A stretch of 64,000 nt of DNA from Ruminococcus sp. (GTDB taxonomy: Bacteria > Bacillota > Clostridia > Oscillospirales > Ruminococcaceae). Every line of letters starts with the position of its first letter. Position 1 is the first letter of the stretch. Made by a program: the position numbers and the translations under genes. The DNA is taken from the NCBI GenBank assembly GCA_031262495.1, contig JAISHV010000095.1:1-64000 (forward strand), written 5' to 3'. The notes beneath the pieces were generated by a model that had not been told where the DNA came from, searched no databases, and saw only the letters and a list, made by a program, of their open reading frames with translations. Below are positions 1 through 9,042 of the stretch, piece after piece.

Positions 1-245
1 GATGAATGTTGTATGAATGTCGTGAATGTCACGTTTGCATGACTTTGTCAGGGGGGGGGGGGGGTTGGGGGGGGGGGGTTTGGGGGGGGGGGGGGGGCGG
101 CCCCCCCGCGCCCCGAACCCCCCCACCCCCCCCCCCCACCCCCCCCCCTGACAAAGTCATGCAAACGTGACATTCACGACATTCATACAACATTCATCCG
201 ACATACATCCGACATACATCCGACATTCAAACGGACATTCACAAA
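1..245. repeat. Perfect 50-bp inverted repeat around a poly-G/poly-C tract (GAATGTC family, copy 1)
   Basis: Bases 1-50 are the exact reverse complement of bases 149-198. The centre (51-148) is almost pure G runs followed by almost pure C runs. The arms consist of spaced GAATGTC words, and the right side carries further GACATTC/GACATAC words to about 245. The inner arm (CACGTTTGCATGACTTTGTC then G) closely matches the array at 16.7 kb, where an ordinary hairpin takes the place of the G/C tract. The long homopolymers and perfect symmetry at the window edge could be a real hairpin or a sequencing/assembly artefact. Confidence 0.75.
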
Positions 246-301
246 TGCAAAGTTTTAGATTTTACAAGGTACTACAAACCAAAATTATTTTGAATACAAT
301 T

Positions 302-349
302 TGTAGGGGCGGTAAACCTTGCAGAAAAATCTGCCACCCGCCCGCACAT
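302..349. repeat. TGTAGGGGCG-type palindromic repeat
   Basis: The segment begins TGTAGGGGCGG and ends CCCGCCCGCACA. The outer flanks (AATACAATT before, TATTTCATTTT after) are shared with the copy at 49.1 kb, while the internal sequence differs. No coding potential is evident. Confidence 0.6.
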
Positions 350-390
350 TATTTCATTTTTTTATTGCATATTAGTATTAAACAAAACAA

Positions 391-420
391 ACGCCGCCCC
401 TAAAAATTAAGGGGCGGCGT
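391..420 (-). terminator. Rho-independent terminator of serA
   Basis: ACGCCGCCCC and GGGGCGGCGT form a perfect 10-bp stem around an A/T-rich loop. On the minus strand a T-rich tract follows, about 25 bp after the serA stop codon. The rest of bases 350-445 holds no recognisable gene. Confidence 0.8.
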
Positions 421-445
421 TATTTTAAGTTTTTCAGAAAACTTT

Positions 446-1603
446 TTAGATAACTCTGACTTTGATTACATTCTCAATAGCTTCAAGTTTCTCGGCAATA
501 CCGTCGATTGAACCGATAGCGTCAATCATTGTATAAGCGTAATCTTTCTTGGATTTATTTACAAGGTTTTCGATATTAACCCCTTGAGCACCTATAACGC
601 CAGTAATCTTTGAAATCACATCTGGAACATTGCGGTGGATAATACAAACCTTAGTGCCTACAGCCGCCATAGAAGCGTCGGGTAAGTTAACCGAGTTTGT
701 GATGTTGCCGTTTTCGATATAGTCAATAAGTTCATAAGTAGCCATAATTGCACAGTTGTCTTCCGATTCAGGTGTTGAAGCACCCAAATGCGGGATAGCC
801 GTAACCCCGGGCACACCTATAACATCATCTGACGGGAAATCTACAACATACGCCGAAACCTTGCCGCTCTCAAGAGCCTTAATTAAGTCTCCTGTATTTA
901 CAAGTTCAGCGCGGGCAAAGTTGAGGATACGAACGCCGTCTTTCATTGTTGCGATTGTGTCGGCATTGATGGATTCTTTGGTCTGCGGATTAAACGGCAG
1001 GTGAAGCGAAATATAATCAGCATTTGAATAGATTTCTTTCGCATCAGCCACAACAGCAACCTGAGGTTTTAACCCGAGAGCCGATTTTACGGATAAAAAC
1101 GGGTCGTAGCCGATTACTTTCATGCCGAGTGAAACAGCCGCATTCGCAACTAACACGCCGATTGCGCCCAAACCAACGATACCGAGGGTTTTGCCCATAA
1201 TTTCGGGTCCGCCGAATTGCCCTTTGCCTTTTTCTACAAGTTTACCGACTTCAGAGCCTTTCCCTTTAAGGGTTTTCGCCCAATCAATAGCTTCGGCAAC
1301 CTTTCGTGAAGTCATCATAAGCCCGCAGATAACAAGTTCCTTAACGGCGTTAGCATTAGCACCGGGTGTGTTGAATACGCAGATACCTTGTTCAGCGCAA
1401 TCTTTAACGGGGATATTGTTAGTACCCGCCCCCGCACGTGCAATAGCCAAAAGTCCCGGTTCAAATGTCATAGAGAGCATATCCGCCGAGCGAACCATTA
1501 TAGCATCAGCACCGCTCACATTATCGGTAATAGCATATTTGGTTTTGTCAAAAATGTCTGTCCCGCAAGCTGCTATTTTATTCAGAGTACAAATATTGTA
1601 CAT
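446..1603 (-). CDS. serA: D-3-phosphoglycerate dehydrogenase
   Basis: Catalyses the NAD-dependent oxidation of 3-phosphoglycerate to 3-phosphohydroxypyruvate, the first step of serine synthesis in the cytoplasm. The 385-residue protein has a Rossmann motif GLGAIG at residues 144-149, the catalytic-region segments ILNFARAELV and PHLGASTPESE, and a C-terminal ACT domain (about 315-385) that in this family can bind serine. This is the short single-ACT form. The start is supported by AGGAGG about 9 bases upstream. It lies directly downstream of serC on the same strand, so the two probably form a serine operon ended by the 391-420 terminator. Confidence 0.95.
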   Translation of the reverse strand: MYNICTLNKIAACGTDIFDKTKYAITDNVSGADAIMVRSADMLSMTFEPGLLAIARAGAGTNNIPVKDCAEQGICVFNTPGANANAVKELVICGLMMTSRKVAEAIDWAKTLKGKGSEVGKLVEKGKGQFGGPEIMGKTLGIVGLGAIGVLVANAAVSLGMKVIGYDPFLSVKSALGLKPQVAVVADAKEIYSNADYISLHLPFNPQTKESINADTIATMKDGVRILNFARAELVNTGDLIKALESGKVSAYVVDFPSDDVIGVPGVTAIPHLGASTPESEDNCAIMATYELIDYIENGNITNSVNLPDASMAAVGTKVCIIHRNVPDVISKITGVIGAQGVNIENLVNKSKKDYAYTMIDAIGSIDGIAEKLEAIENVIKVRVI

Positions 1604-1717
1604 TGGGAAATCCTCCTAATATTTATTTGGATAAAATTTCAATAAGACTAAGCGTTTTCAGCCTCAAAACTTTTCATATTGGCAATTTCTTGATTTTAGA
1701 TAATTACCGCGAAAAAT

Positions 1718-2800
1718 TTAAGCATTAGCCGCTTCAAATTCCTTCATAAACGCCACTAATTTCTCCACGCCCTCAATAGGCATAGCGTTATAGATTGAAG
1801 CTCTCATACCGCCTACGGAGCGGTGTCCTTTGAGGTTAATAAAACCTTGTGCTTTGGCTTCTTTGACGAATTTCGCGTCAAGGTCGTCATTGCCTGTTAC
1901 AAAGGGGATATTCATAAGCGAACGGTCAGCACCTGCAACAGTTGCCTTAAACATCTTTGAATTGTCGAGGAAATCATAGAGCAGAGCGGCTTTTTTCTCG
2001 TTATGCGCTTTCATTCCCTCTAAACCGCCGTTTTCCTTTACCCAATCAAGCACAAGCCCTAAGATATAGATACCGTAAGTAGGGGGCGTATTATACATTG
2101 AGCCGTTTTCGGCGTGGATTTGATAGTTAAACATTGTCGGTGTAATATCACGTGCTTTGCCGATTAAATCGTCGCGGACAATAACAACCGTAAGCCCGGC
2201 AGGTCCCATATTCTTTTGCGCTCCGGCATAAAGCAACCCGAATTTGGTTACATCAATCGGTTCAGACAAGATACAGCTTGAAACATCGGCGATTAAAGGC
2301 ACATTCCCCGTTTCGGGTAATTTGGTGAAACGCGAACCATAAATCGTATTATTTAAACAGATATGGAAATAATCCGCATCTTCGCGGAAATCAGCTGGAT
2401 TAAGTTCAGGAATATATGAAAAAGTTTTATCTTTAGAAGAAGCGATAACCTTACAATCGCCGTAGCGAGAGGCTTCCTGATAAGCTTTGTTAGCCCACTG
2501 ACCGGTAATAACGAAATCCGCCTTGCCGGAACCGTTTAAGAGGTTTAAAGGAATCATTGCAAACTGAGAGGATGCGCCGCCTTGTAAAAACAATACTTTG
2601 TAGTTATCGGGGATTGACATTACCTCACGGAGATTGGCTTCAACACCGTCAATAATCGCCTGATACTCTTTTGAGCGGTGTGACATTTCCATAACGGACT
2701 CGCCCGTACTGCCGAATTCAAGCAGCTCTGCCGCCGCCTTACTGAGCACTGCTTCGGGAAGCATTGCGGGTCCTGCGCTGAAATTGTAAACTCTTGACAT
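1718..2800 (-). CDS. serC: Phosphoserine aminotransferase
   Basis: Transfers an amino group from glutamate to 3-phosphohydroxypyruvate, giving phosphoserine; PLP enzyme, second step of serine synthesis. I chose the ATG at 2800 (protein begins MSRVYNFSAGPAMLPEAVL) over the longer frame to 2836. It gives the usual length of 360 residues, starts at the conserved N-terminus and has AGCAGG upstream. The PLP lysine is K196 in YAGAQKNMGP. It precedes serA by about 115 bases and has its own strong sigma-A-type promoter at 2867-2895. No phosphoserine phosphatase gene is nearby. Confidence 0.95.
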   Translation of the reverse strand: MSRVYNFSAGPAMLPEAVLSKAAAELLEFGSTGESVMEMSHRSKEYQAIIDGVEANLREVMSIPDNYKVLFLQGGASSQFAMIPLNLLNGSGKADFVITGQWANKAYQEASRYGDCKVIASSKDKTFSYIPELNPADFREDADYFHICLNNTIYGSRFTKLPETGNVPLIADVSSCILSEPIDVTKFGLLYAGAQKNMGPAGLTVVIVRDDLIGKARDITPTMFNYQIHAENGSMYNTPPTYGIYILGLVLDWVKENGGLEGMKAHNEKKAALLYDFLDNSKMFKATVAGADRSLMNIPFVTGNDDLDAKFVKEAKAQGFINLKGHRSVGGMRASIYNAMPIEGVEKLVAFMKEFEAANA

Positions 2801-2866
2801 AATCAGATAACCTGCTTTCTCACATTTTAGGCACAAAAAGCTGTGCCGAAAAAAAATACTGTATTA

Positions 2867-2895
2867 ATTTTATCATATTCAAAATCGTTTGTCAA
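2867..2895 (-). promoter_or_regulatory. Sigma-A-type promoter of serC-serA
   Basis: TTGACA (2895-2890) and TAAAAT (2872-2867) are separated by 17 bases, about 70 bases upstream of the serC ATG. Confidence 0.7.
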
Positions 2896-2944
2896 TAGCT
2901 AATCTAAAGATTTAAAATTTAGTCCATATTATACAATAAATTTA

Positions 2945-4810
2945 TCATAAATCAGTCGATTGTATATATTTGTAAACCTCATCGGCGGTAGTTTCACCGA
3001 CACCGAGAAGCGTTCTGATTTCAGTCGGAGTGAGGGCTGTAAGTGCTTCTTTGGTTTTTACCAGAGTAAAGAGCTTCGCCGCCTTTTTTTGCCCGATGCC
3101 TTTTATATTTGTAAGACCCGTTGAAAGAGTTTCGGTTTTGTGTTTTTTTCGCTGAAATGATATGGAGAAGCGGTGGACTTCATCTTGTATCTGTGTAACC
3201 AAACGGAAAGCGGATTTATTCCCCATTATAGCGATTTCGCCGTTACCTGTTTCATCTGAAACGGCAATCGCCCGTGTGCGGTGTTTGCTGTCTTTCACCA
3301 TGCCGAATAGGGGTACATCAATACCAAGTTCAGCTAAAACGGGTAAAACAGCATTAACCTGACCCGCGCCGCCGTCTAAGAGAATCAAGTCAGGCAGCCG
3401 CTTAAAGCCCTCATCAGTTTCATTTTCATCAAGGTAATGATTAAAACGCCGCCTTAAAACCTCCGCCATTGAGGCGTAGTCATTCTGAATCAGCGTATCT
3501 TTTATGGCAAATTTCTTGTAGTATTTTTTATTCGGGCGCCCGTTCTCAAAAACTACCATACCCGCAACCATTGAGCTGCTGCCGAGGTTTGAAATATCAA
3601 AACTTTCGATTATAATCGGCGGACTCTTCAAGCCGAGGAGTTCCCCTAATTCGCTGAGAGCCGAGACTTCCGAACCTGTCCGCCCGATTCTAACGGCAAG
3701 GGAGTCGGCGGCATTGGTTTTAGCAAGTGCAATAAGTTTCGCGCCCGCGCCGCGCTTTTTATTGGACAAATCGACGGCGTGACCGCTGCGTTCGCGCAGG
3801 AGTTCCTCTAAGATTTCAGCGTTTTCGAGGTTGATTTCGGTTAAAATTTCACGAGGAATGGCGTGTTTAGCCGTTTCATCGTCGTTGGTTTCTGTATAAA
3901 ACTGTAATATAAACGCTTCTAATGTTTCATCACGGTTTTCGGTTTCGCCGAGGAAATATTCACAGCGGTCTGTGAGCTTCCCGCCGCGGTAAATCAACAC
4001 CGCCGCGCACGTTAAATCCCCGCTTTGCGCGATAGCTATAATATCAGTATCACGCATTTCGGGGGCAATTATAAGCTGACGTTCGGCGGCTTTTTTTATG
4101 GCATTAATGCGGTTTCGGCAGAGGGCGGCGCGCTCGAATTCAAGATTTTCAGCGAAACGGTTCATTTGAAGCGTTAAGGATTCAATACTGTTTTCAGAGC
4201 CGTTTTTGATATAATCTACCGCTTCACCGACAGTGCGCAGAAAATCCGCTTTCGGAATTTTCCCCGTACACAGCCCCGAACACTGATTAATATAAAAATT
4301 AAGACAAGGACGTGCTTTCCCGAAATCCTGCGGGAATTTCCGCGTACAAGTCGGCAGCATAAAAACACTGTTGGCTTCATTCACCGCTTGACGCGCAATA
4401 AAAAAGCTCATAAACGGACCTAAAAAAGTCCCGGTACCGACTTTTTGCAAATTTGCCGTAATAACAGGATATTCATCATCTGAAATCTTTATCCAACTGT
4501 AACCTTTATCGTCCGTCAGTTTTATGTTATATTTCGGCTGATTTTGCTTTATAAGGGAACACTCGAGTACCAGAGCTTCATACTCGGTGTCGGTGACAAT
4601 AAAATCGTAATCAAAAACAAGCGAAACCATCTTAGCGACTTTCGGGGTATGTTCCATTCCCTCCCGAAAATAGCTTGTAACACGGTTGCGCAGATTTTTG
4701 GCTTTGCCGATATAGATAATTTTGTTATTTTTGTCCCGCATACGGTATACACCGGGCGCGGTTGTCAATTTTGATGTCTTTTCGCGTAAAAAAGCTAAAC
4801 GATCATTCAT
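2945..4810 (-). CDS. uvrC: UvrABC excinuclease subunit C
   Basis: Makes the two incisions flanking a DNA lesion after UvrAB recognition. The 621-residue protein has the family order: GIY-YIG nuclease at about 15-95 (GVYRMRD, IIYIGKAKNLRNRV), a UVR motif near 205-235 that contacts UvrB, the RNase-H-like endonuclease domain in the middle (IESFDISNLGSSSMVAGMVV, LILLDGGAGQVNA), and a C-terminal helix-hairpin-helix domain (NIKGIGQKKAAKL, LLGVGETTADEV). The ATG at 4810 lies in a CATT tetranucleotide repeat 5 bases after the aroB stop, so translation is probably coupled to aroB. Confidence 0.96.
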   Translation of the reverse strand: MNDRLAFLREKTSKLTTAPGVYRMRDKNNKIIYIGKAKNLRNRVTSYFREGMEHTPKVAKMVSLVFDYDFIVTDTEYEALVLECSLIKQNQPKYNIKLTDDKGYSWIKISDDEYPVITANLQKVGTGTFLGPFMSFFIARQAVNEANSVFMLPTCTRKFPQDFGKARPCLNFYINQCSGLCTGKIPKADFLRTVGEAVDYIKNGSENSIESLTLQMNRFAENLEFERAALCRNRINAIKKAAERQLIIAPEMRDTDIIAIAQSGDLTCAAVLIYRGGKLTDRCEYFLGETENRDETLEAFILQFYTETNDDETAKHAIPREILTEINLENAEILEELLRERSGHAVDLSNKKRGAGAKLIALAKTNAADSLAVRIGRTGSEVSALSELGELLGLKSPPIIIESFDISNLGSSSMVAGMVVFENGRPNKKYYKKFAIKDTLIQNDYASMAEVLRRRFNHYLDENETDEGFKRLPDLILLDGGAGQVNAVLPVLAELGIDVPLFGMVKDSKHRTRAIAVSDETGNGEIAIMGNKSAFRLVTQIQDEVHRFSISFQRKKHKTETLSTGLTNIKGIGQKKAAKLFTLVKTKEALTALTPTEIRTLLGVGETTADEVYKYIQSTDL

Positions 4811-4823
4811 TCATTCATTCATT
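4804..4823. repeat. Tetranucleotide repeat (CATT)5 at the aroB stop / uvrC start
   Basis: Five copies of CATT (ATGA-type on the coding strand) supply both the aroB TGA stop and the uvrC ATG. Because the unit ATGA contains a stop in every frame within 12 bases, and the last copy always gives the same ATG context, a change in copy number should leave both genes intact. Confidence 0.7.
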
Positions 4824-5885
4824 TAAATTATTGTTACTGTAATTCAAAAATTCACTTACAGGCATTTTCTTTATTTTACCATGCCCGATTTTTTCGCAGA
4901 TTATAATTGAAATATCATTGCCGCGGCGTTTTTTGTCATTGAGTGCGGCTTTGAGAATTTCAGTTACATCAAATTCAGGGGTCTGAATATTAAAATAACC
5001 ATATTTGTCGAGCAGGTTATGTAACCGCGTAAAATCATCCGCCGCCATTTCGCCCGAAAACATCGGCGCAACGGAAATAAGTTCCATTCCGAGTGCTACA
5101 GCGACACCGTGAGAAATCCCCGTGAAATTACAAAGTTTTTCTATGGCGTGCCCTAAAGTATGCCCAAAATTAAGGAGCATACGTTCGCCCTTTTCAAATT
5201 CGTCATTCTCGACGATTTCGCGTTTTATATTTACACATTCGCTGATAATTTCAGGCAAAATCTCACGCAGGGTTGACGGCGTATGCGCTTCAAGTTTTTC
5301 AAAAAGCGAAGCCGAACGAATCATGGCATATTTGATAATTTCCCCCAAACCGTCTATATAATACGAGTAAGGCAAAGTCTCAAGCATTTTCGGGTTAATG
5401 ATTACGGCTATAGGCTGTTTAAACGCACCCACAAGGTTTTTTCCGCTTTGGATATCGACCCCGGTTTTGCCGCCGATACTTGAATCAACCATAGCAAGGA
5501 GTGAAGTCGGCATTTGTAAAAAATCAATCCCGCGCAAGTATGTTGAAGCCGCGAAGCCGCTTATATCCCCTGTAACACCGCCGCCGAGAGCGACAATTAA
5601 ATCCGAACGAGTAATGCCGCCTTTATCCAAAAATTCATAAATACGGCTGACAGTATTAAGGTTCTTTGAAGCCTCACCATGCGGAAAAACAAAGCGGTTC
5701 ACAAGCAATCCGCGCTTTTTAAGTGAAGCTTTAACAGCTTCGCCGTATAAAGCCCACACATTATCGTCTGAAATAATTGCGGCTTTGGTGTATTTAGAAA
5801 AATCTATCTCCCGAGGAATAAGTTCATCATCGGTGATGTAGATTTTATAGGGCGCCCGGGTGTTGACATTGATTATTTGAGGCAT
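4815..5885 (-). CDS. aroB: 3-Dehydroquinate synthase
   Basis: Converts DAHP to 3-dehydroquinate in the shikimate pathway, using NAD and a divalent metal. The 356-residue protein shows the NAD-binding GGGVTGDISGF (about 100-110), PTSLLAMVDSSIGGKTGV, and metal ligands in GLGEIIKY, NFGHTLGH and GISHGVAVALGM. Length is typical. It is the first gene of an aroB-uvrC pair driven by a near-consensus promoter at 5926-5954. No other aro gene is near, so it is separated from the rest of the pathway. Confidence 0.96.
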   Translation of the reverse strand: MPQIINVNTRAPYKIYITDDELIPREIDFSKYTKAAIISDDNVWALYGEAVKASLKKRGLLVNRFVFPHGEASKNLNTVSRIYEFLDKGGITRSDLIVALGGGVTGDISGFAASTYLRGIDFLQMPTSLLAMVDSSIGGKTGVDIQSGKNLVGAFKQPIAVIINPKMLETLPYSYYIDGLGEIIKYAMIRSASLFEKLEAHTPSTLREILPEIISECVNIKREIVENDEFEKGERMLLNFGHTLGHAIEKLCNFTGISHGVAVALGMELISVAPMFSGEMAADDFTRLHNLLDKYGYFNIQTPEFDVTEILKAALNDKKRRGNDISIIICEKIGHGKIKKMPVSEFLNYSNNNLNE

Positions 5886-5925
5886 AAAAATACTCGATTC
5901 TTACATTGAAAGTTTACGTATTTTT

Positions 5926-5954
5926 ATTATATCGTAAACTTGCTAAATTGTCAA
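5926..5954 (-). promoter_or_regulatory. Sigma-A promoter of aroB-uvrC
   Basis: Consensus TTGACA and TATAAT hexamers with a 17-base spacer on the minus strand, about 40 bases before the aroB ATG. Confidence 0.85.
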
Positions 5955-5973
5955 GCAAAAACATTGATTAACA

Positions 5974-8214
5974 TTACCTATTTTCCTCTAAATAGGTTGT
6001 TACGCGGTTTTGGATTAGTACAGCTGCCTCTTTTGCGGTATTTTTCCCGCCGAAAAAAGCATCGGCTTCTTCAAGGACTATTTTGCGCAGATTCAGGTCT
6101 AAGCGGTGTATTCCGCCGATTTTGTCTATAGTTTCCATAACCTCTTGAATATCAGCTTCGGTGAGGTCGGGGAGTTTTGTTTCTATATCGGTGCTCGGAT
6201 AGTTCACCGTCAGGATATTGTCTACGCGGTCGCCGTTTTCATCAATATAGAATTTCTTCAAACTGTTTTCGGCTAAAAACTCAAGCCGTGATTTTAAAAC
6301 CGAGAAAGTCGCGTTGTAGGTTTGTGTACCCTGCGGGATTTTTGACTCGCTTAGCAGGAATTTCGTAAATGCCCATGCGCCCTCTTTTTTATCAGAAGTT
6401 GATAAAATAGCCGTTTCATCATAAAGCCACGCTGTAATACCGCTGCTGCCGTTGCTTGTCGGGTAACCTATAAATACCGCCGGTTCTTTAAAATACATAG
6501 TTTCAAGCGACAACTTTGCGCGAAAATTATCAAGCTGAAAATTGTATAAAAGCCCCTCCCCCGCCTGATAAGCATCCGCCGTCCGCTGCCCTAAAACATT
6601 AGGATCATCAAAGGGCGACACAACCGGCAAGCCTTTTGCATATTCAAGGATATTTATAAAATCCTGCGACTCGAAATTACTTACACCGGTGTTATAATCC
6701 ACAAAACTCCCGAGGGAAAATCCGACAAATTCATCTATAAAGATGTCGCGTCTGATATTAACAAAAAGTTCTAAGTTGCTGTTTCGGGCAATTTCATTCA
6801 GTTCTGTAAATGTCTTGCCCGAAGCATTACCTAAAATGCTTTTCCGCCCCGCAAGCGCACCGACTTGGAATGATTTGGCTATGCTAAATAGTTTATCGCC
6901 CATTTTAGCGGCGTTGATAACGGAATCTACACAATCATCAATGCTGATACTGCTGTCTGCTTCAAAATACGGCAATAAATCCTCAAACACACCTTTTGAG
7001 GCATAGGTATTGAAGTCGATCATCCCCGAAATAAGAAGCATATCACCGGCTTTGCCCGAGATTATATCAAGGCTTAAAGCTGTGTCTATCTCTGAAAAAT
7101 CGTACTGCTTAAATTCAACAAAATAGAGCGGGTTTGTCTCGTTAAATCTTAAAATGCTTTCGCTGAGTGTATTGTTAATCCCCGAAATCGTTATTTTGAT
7201 TTTTTCTGACATATCCGTCGGGTCAGTGAGCTTAGCTTTATACACACCCCCATAACCGCTTGAATTCTCGCCGATAATAATAAATTCATTATTCGCAAGT
7301 GCAACACAATACCGCTCCGTAACCCCGAACAGTCCCGACTGCGATAAGTCGGCGATTTCAACCGATTCGCCGTCTTTAAATCCTGAAATTACAGACGATG
7401 ATGAATACAAAAACTCAAAATCCGAGTCCGTGTTTAGGGCTATGAAATCTACAGCGGGTGCCGGTTCAGGCTCCGATAAACTTGCGGTTTTCAAGTCAGC
7501 GTACGTTAACGTAAAATCCATTAAATCACGGCTTCGCATTATCGTGATACGCTCTTTTGAATCAATAAAAATATCCGTAATTACGCCGTTATTAACACCA
7601 AAATCAGGTTTCATAACGAAAGTTTCACGATTTAAATCATAAGCGTAAAAACCGTTTCCTACGGCAAAACAAAAGATTTCATCAAAAACGACAAACCGGT
7701 CAACCCACGCCGAAGCTTTGTCATACCCCTCACGCTCAAGCAGAGAAGAAATATCAAGCACGGCAGTTTCGTTAAAATTCCCGTCAAAGCGAGCGAGAAA
7801 AATTCCGCCTGTAACCTTTTCACCGTCAATCTGTCCGACAGACTTTATGCTGTAGTAGTTTCCGTTTGATTCCTTTAATTCGATATAGTGAGTTATAGTA
7901 TAAGGAGAATCTGTCGCGGAATTTCCGAGAGGGAATTTTTCAAGAATTTCACCGTCCGTATTCATTTTGACAATACTGTATTCGGCGGTTTCCGGGACTT
8001 CCAGTGACGGATTTGAGGTTAAGAGTGTCAGAATATCATTTTCAAATGCCGCCCCTGTAATATATGTATAGTCTTCATTAGCACTTGAAATAGCGGTGGA
8101 TTTATATATTTCAGAGGGTTTATTTTCCGTCGGTGCAGGTTCGTTACAGCCGCCGAAAATCCCGATTATTAAAATCAGCGTAAGAACAATTACATTGAAT
8201 TTTTTCTGTTTCAT
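5974..8214 (-). CDS. Large lipoprotein with a C-terminal solute-binding-protein-like domain
   Basis: The 746-residue protein begins with a lipoprotein signal peptide (MKQKKFN, hydrophobic stretch, lipobox IFGGC), so it is probably anchored outside the membrane. Residues about 40-330 consist of short beta-rich segments, possibly a propeller. From about 335 (KIKITISGINNTLSESILRF) onward it resembles family-1 extracellular solute-binding proteins, including a segment like GITAWLYDETAILSTSDKKE typical of their hinge region. AGAGG precedes the ATG. No ABC permease or ATPase gene is adjacent, so it is an orphan and the ligand is unknown. The general family call is moderately secure. Confidence 0.7.
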   Translation of the reverse strand: MKQKKFNVIVLTLILIIGIFGGCNEPAPTENKPSEIYKSTAISSANEDYTYITGAAFENDILTLLTSNPSLEVPETAEYSIVKMNTDGEILEKFPLGNSATDSPYTITHYIELKESNGNYYSIKSVGQIDGEKVTGGIFLARFDGNFNETAVLDISSLLEREGYDKASAWVDRFVVFDEIFCFAVGNGFYAYDLNRETFVMKPDFGVNNGVITDIFIDSKERITIMRSRDLMDFTLTYADLKTASLSEPEPAPAVDFIALNTDSDFEFLYSSSSVISGFKDGESVEIADLSQSGLFGVTERYCVALANNEFIIIGENSSGYGGVYKAKLTDPTDMSEKIKITISGINNTLSESILRFNETNPLYFVEFKQYDFSEIDTALSLDIISGKAGDMLLISGMIDFNTYASKGVFEDLLPYFEADSSISIDDCVDSVINAAKMGDKLFSIAKSFQVGALAGRKSILGNASGKTFTELNEIARNSNLELFVNIRRDIFIDEFVGFSLGSFVDYNTGVSNFESQDFINILEYAKGLPVVSPFDDPNVLGQRTADAYQAGEGLLYNFQLDNFRAKLSLETMYFKEPAVFIGYPTSNGSSGITAWLYDETAILSTSDKKEGAWAFTKFLLSESKIPQGTQTYNATFSVLKSRLEFLAENSLKKFYIDENGDRVDNILTVNYPSTDIETKLPDLTEADIQEVMETIDKIGGIHRLDLNLRKIVLEEADAFFGGKNTAKEAAVLIQNRVTTYLEENR

Positions 8215-8249
8215 TAGTAAACCTCTGTTTGCATTATTGTACTAAATAT

Positions 8250-8278
8250 ATAATACAGTTACGTGAATCAAAAGTCAA
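8250..8278 (-). promoter_or_regulatory. Sigma-A-type promoter of the lipoprotein gene
   Basis: TTGACT and TATTAT on the minus strand, 17-base spacer, about 35 bases before the ATG at 8214. Confidence 0.65.
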
Positions 8279-8310
8279 TGAAGTTTTTGTAAACATTTTG
8301 TGAAATTAAA

Positions 8311-8339
8311 AACGTGTGCGTCAATCAACGGCACACGTT
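8311..8339 (-). terminator. Terminator downstream of the ECF S component gene
   Basis: AACGTGTGC and GCACACGTT form a 9-bp stem with an 11-base loop. T-rich sequence flanks it on both strands, so it may work in both directions. Confidence 0.7.
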
Positions 8340-8352
8340 CTATTTTTTAACA

Positions 8353-9003
8353 TTACTTTCGATTTGTTTTTAAGAACCTGTCGATTATTGCCGAAAGTGA
8401 TGCTCCGACTATCGTACAGGCTACGGCTTCAATCATACCGTTTGTCGCCGCGATGGTTTTTAAGATGTATAAAACGATACTCCCGCCGCTGAAATTGAAG
8501 ACTTCGATAACAGTTTCGTTGTTCCCGAAGATAAGGAGCAATACGCCGAGGAACAGTATCGTATTAAGGAGCGACCCTATAAGTGCTGTACCCGAATAGA
8601 GAATCATTTTCGGAAATTTCGTCTTAAAAAGTGCCGCAAAAAGCAGTCCGGGCAAAAGTCCCGCTAAAATTCGCGTAGGAACAGTCATAAAAATTGTGCC
8701 CAACGGGTTTTCAGCCCATAAGAGCGCACCGAGTGCATCCGCACCGGTTATACACTGTAAAAGGCTTGTGATACCCATAACAAAGCCTAAAAATGCACCG
8801 CCGCCCGCTCCGCAAACAATAGCTCCGATTACTACGGGTATCATTAAAAGAGTTATACTTATTATCCCGATTTTCAGGTAACCCAGCGGTGTCAGCGACA
8901 TTACTATCAATATTGCCGTTAAAAATGAAAGTTGAACGAGTTTCAGTATTCTTTCGCTCATTTTTTTTGTAGGTTGTACTCCTGTACGTACTTGATTTTG
9001 CAT
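8353..9003 (-). CDS. ECF transporter S component, probably for pantothenate or a precursor
   Basis: An integral membrane protein of 216 residues with about six hydrophobic helices. It has the ECF S-component pattern: a short basic N-terminus, then LSFLTAILIVMSLTPLGYLKIG and glycine-rich helices (AIVCGAGGGAFLGFVMG). It would bind substrate and share an energising module encoded elsewhere. I start it at the ATG at 9003, which has GGGGG six bases upstream; the ATG at 9027 has no ribosome site. The substrate call rests on the neighbouring CoaX-like gene 40 bases upstream on the same strand. Confidence 0.75.
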   Translation of the reverse strand: MQNQVRTGVQPTKKMSERILKLVQLSFLTAILIVMSLTPLGYLKIGIISITLLMIPVVIGAIVCGAGGGAFLGFVMGITSLLQCITGADALGALLWAENPLGTIFMTVPTRILAGLLPGLLFAALFKTKFPKMILYSGTALIGSLLNTILFLGVLLLIFGNNETVIEVFNFSGGSIVLYILKTIAATNGMIEAVACTIVGASLSAIIDRFLKTNRK

Positions 9004-9042
9004 AATTACCCCCGATACTGCCTTCATAAAAAGAAGTGCAGT

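Noticed and set aside
167-403. 78-residue open frame on the plus strand
   Set aside because: It lies entirely in the GACATTC repeat, a TGTAGGGG palindrome and the serA terminator; its composition (repeated HPTYIRHS) reflects the DNA repeat.
1122-1619. 165-residue plus-strand frame opposite serA
   Set aside because: Antisense shadow of a strongly conserved gene with no ribosome site or recognisable domain.
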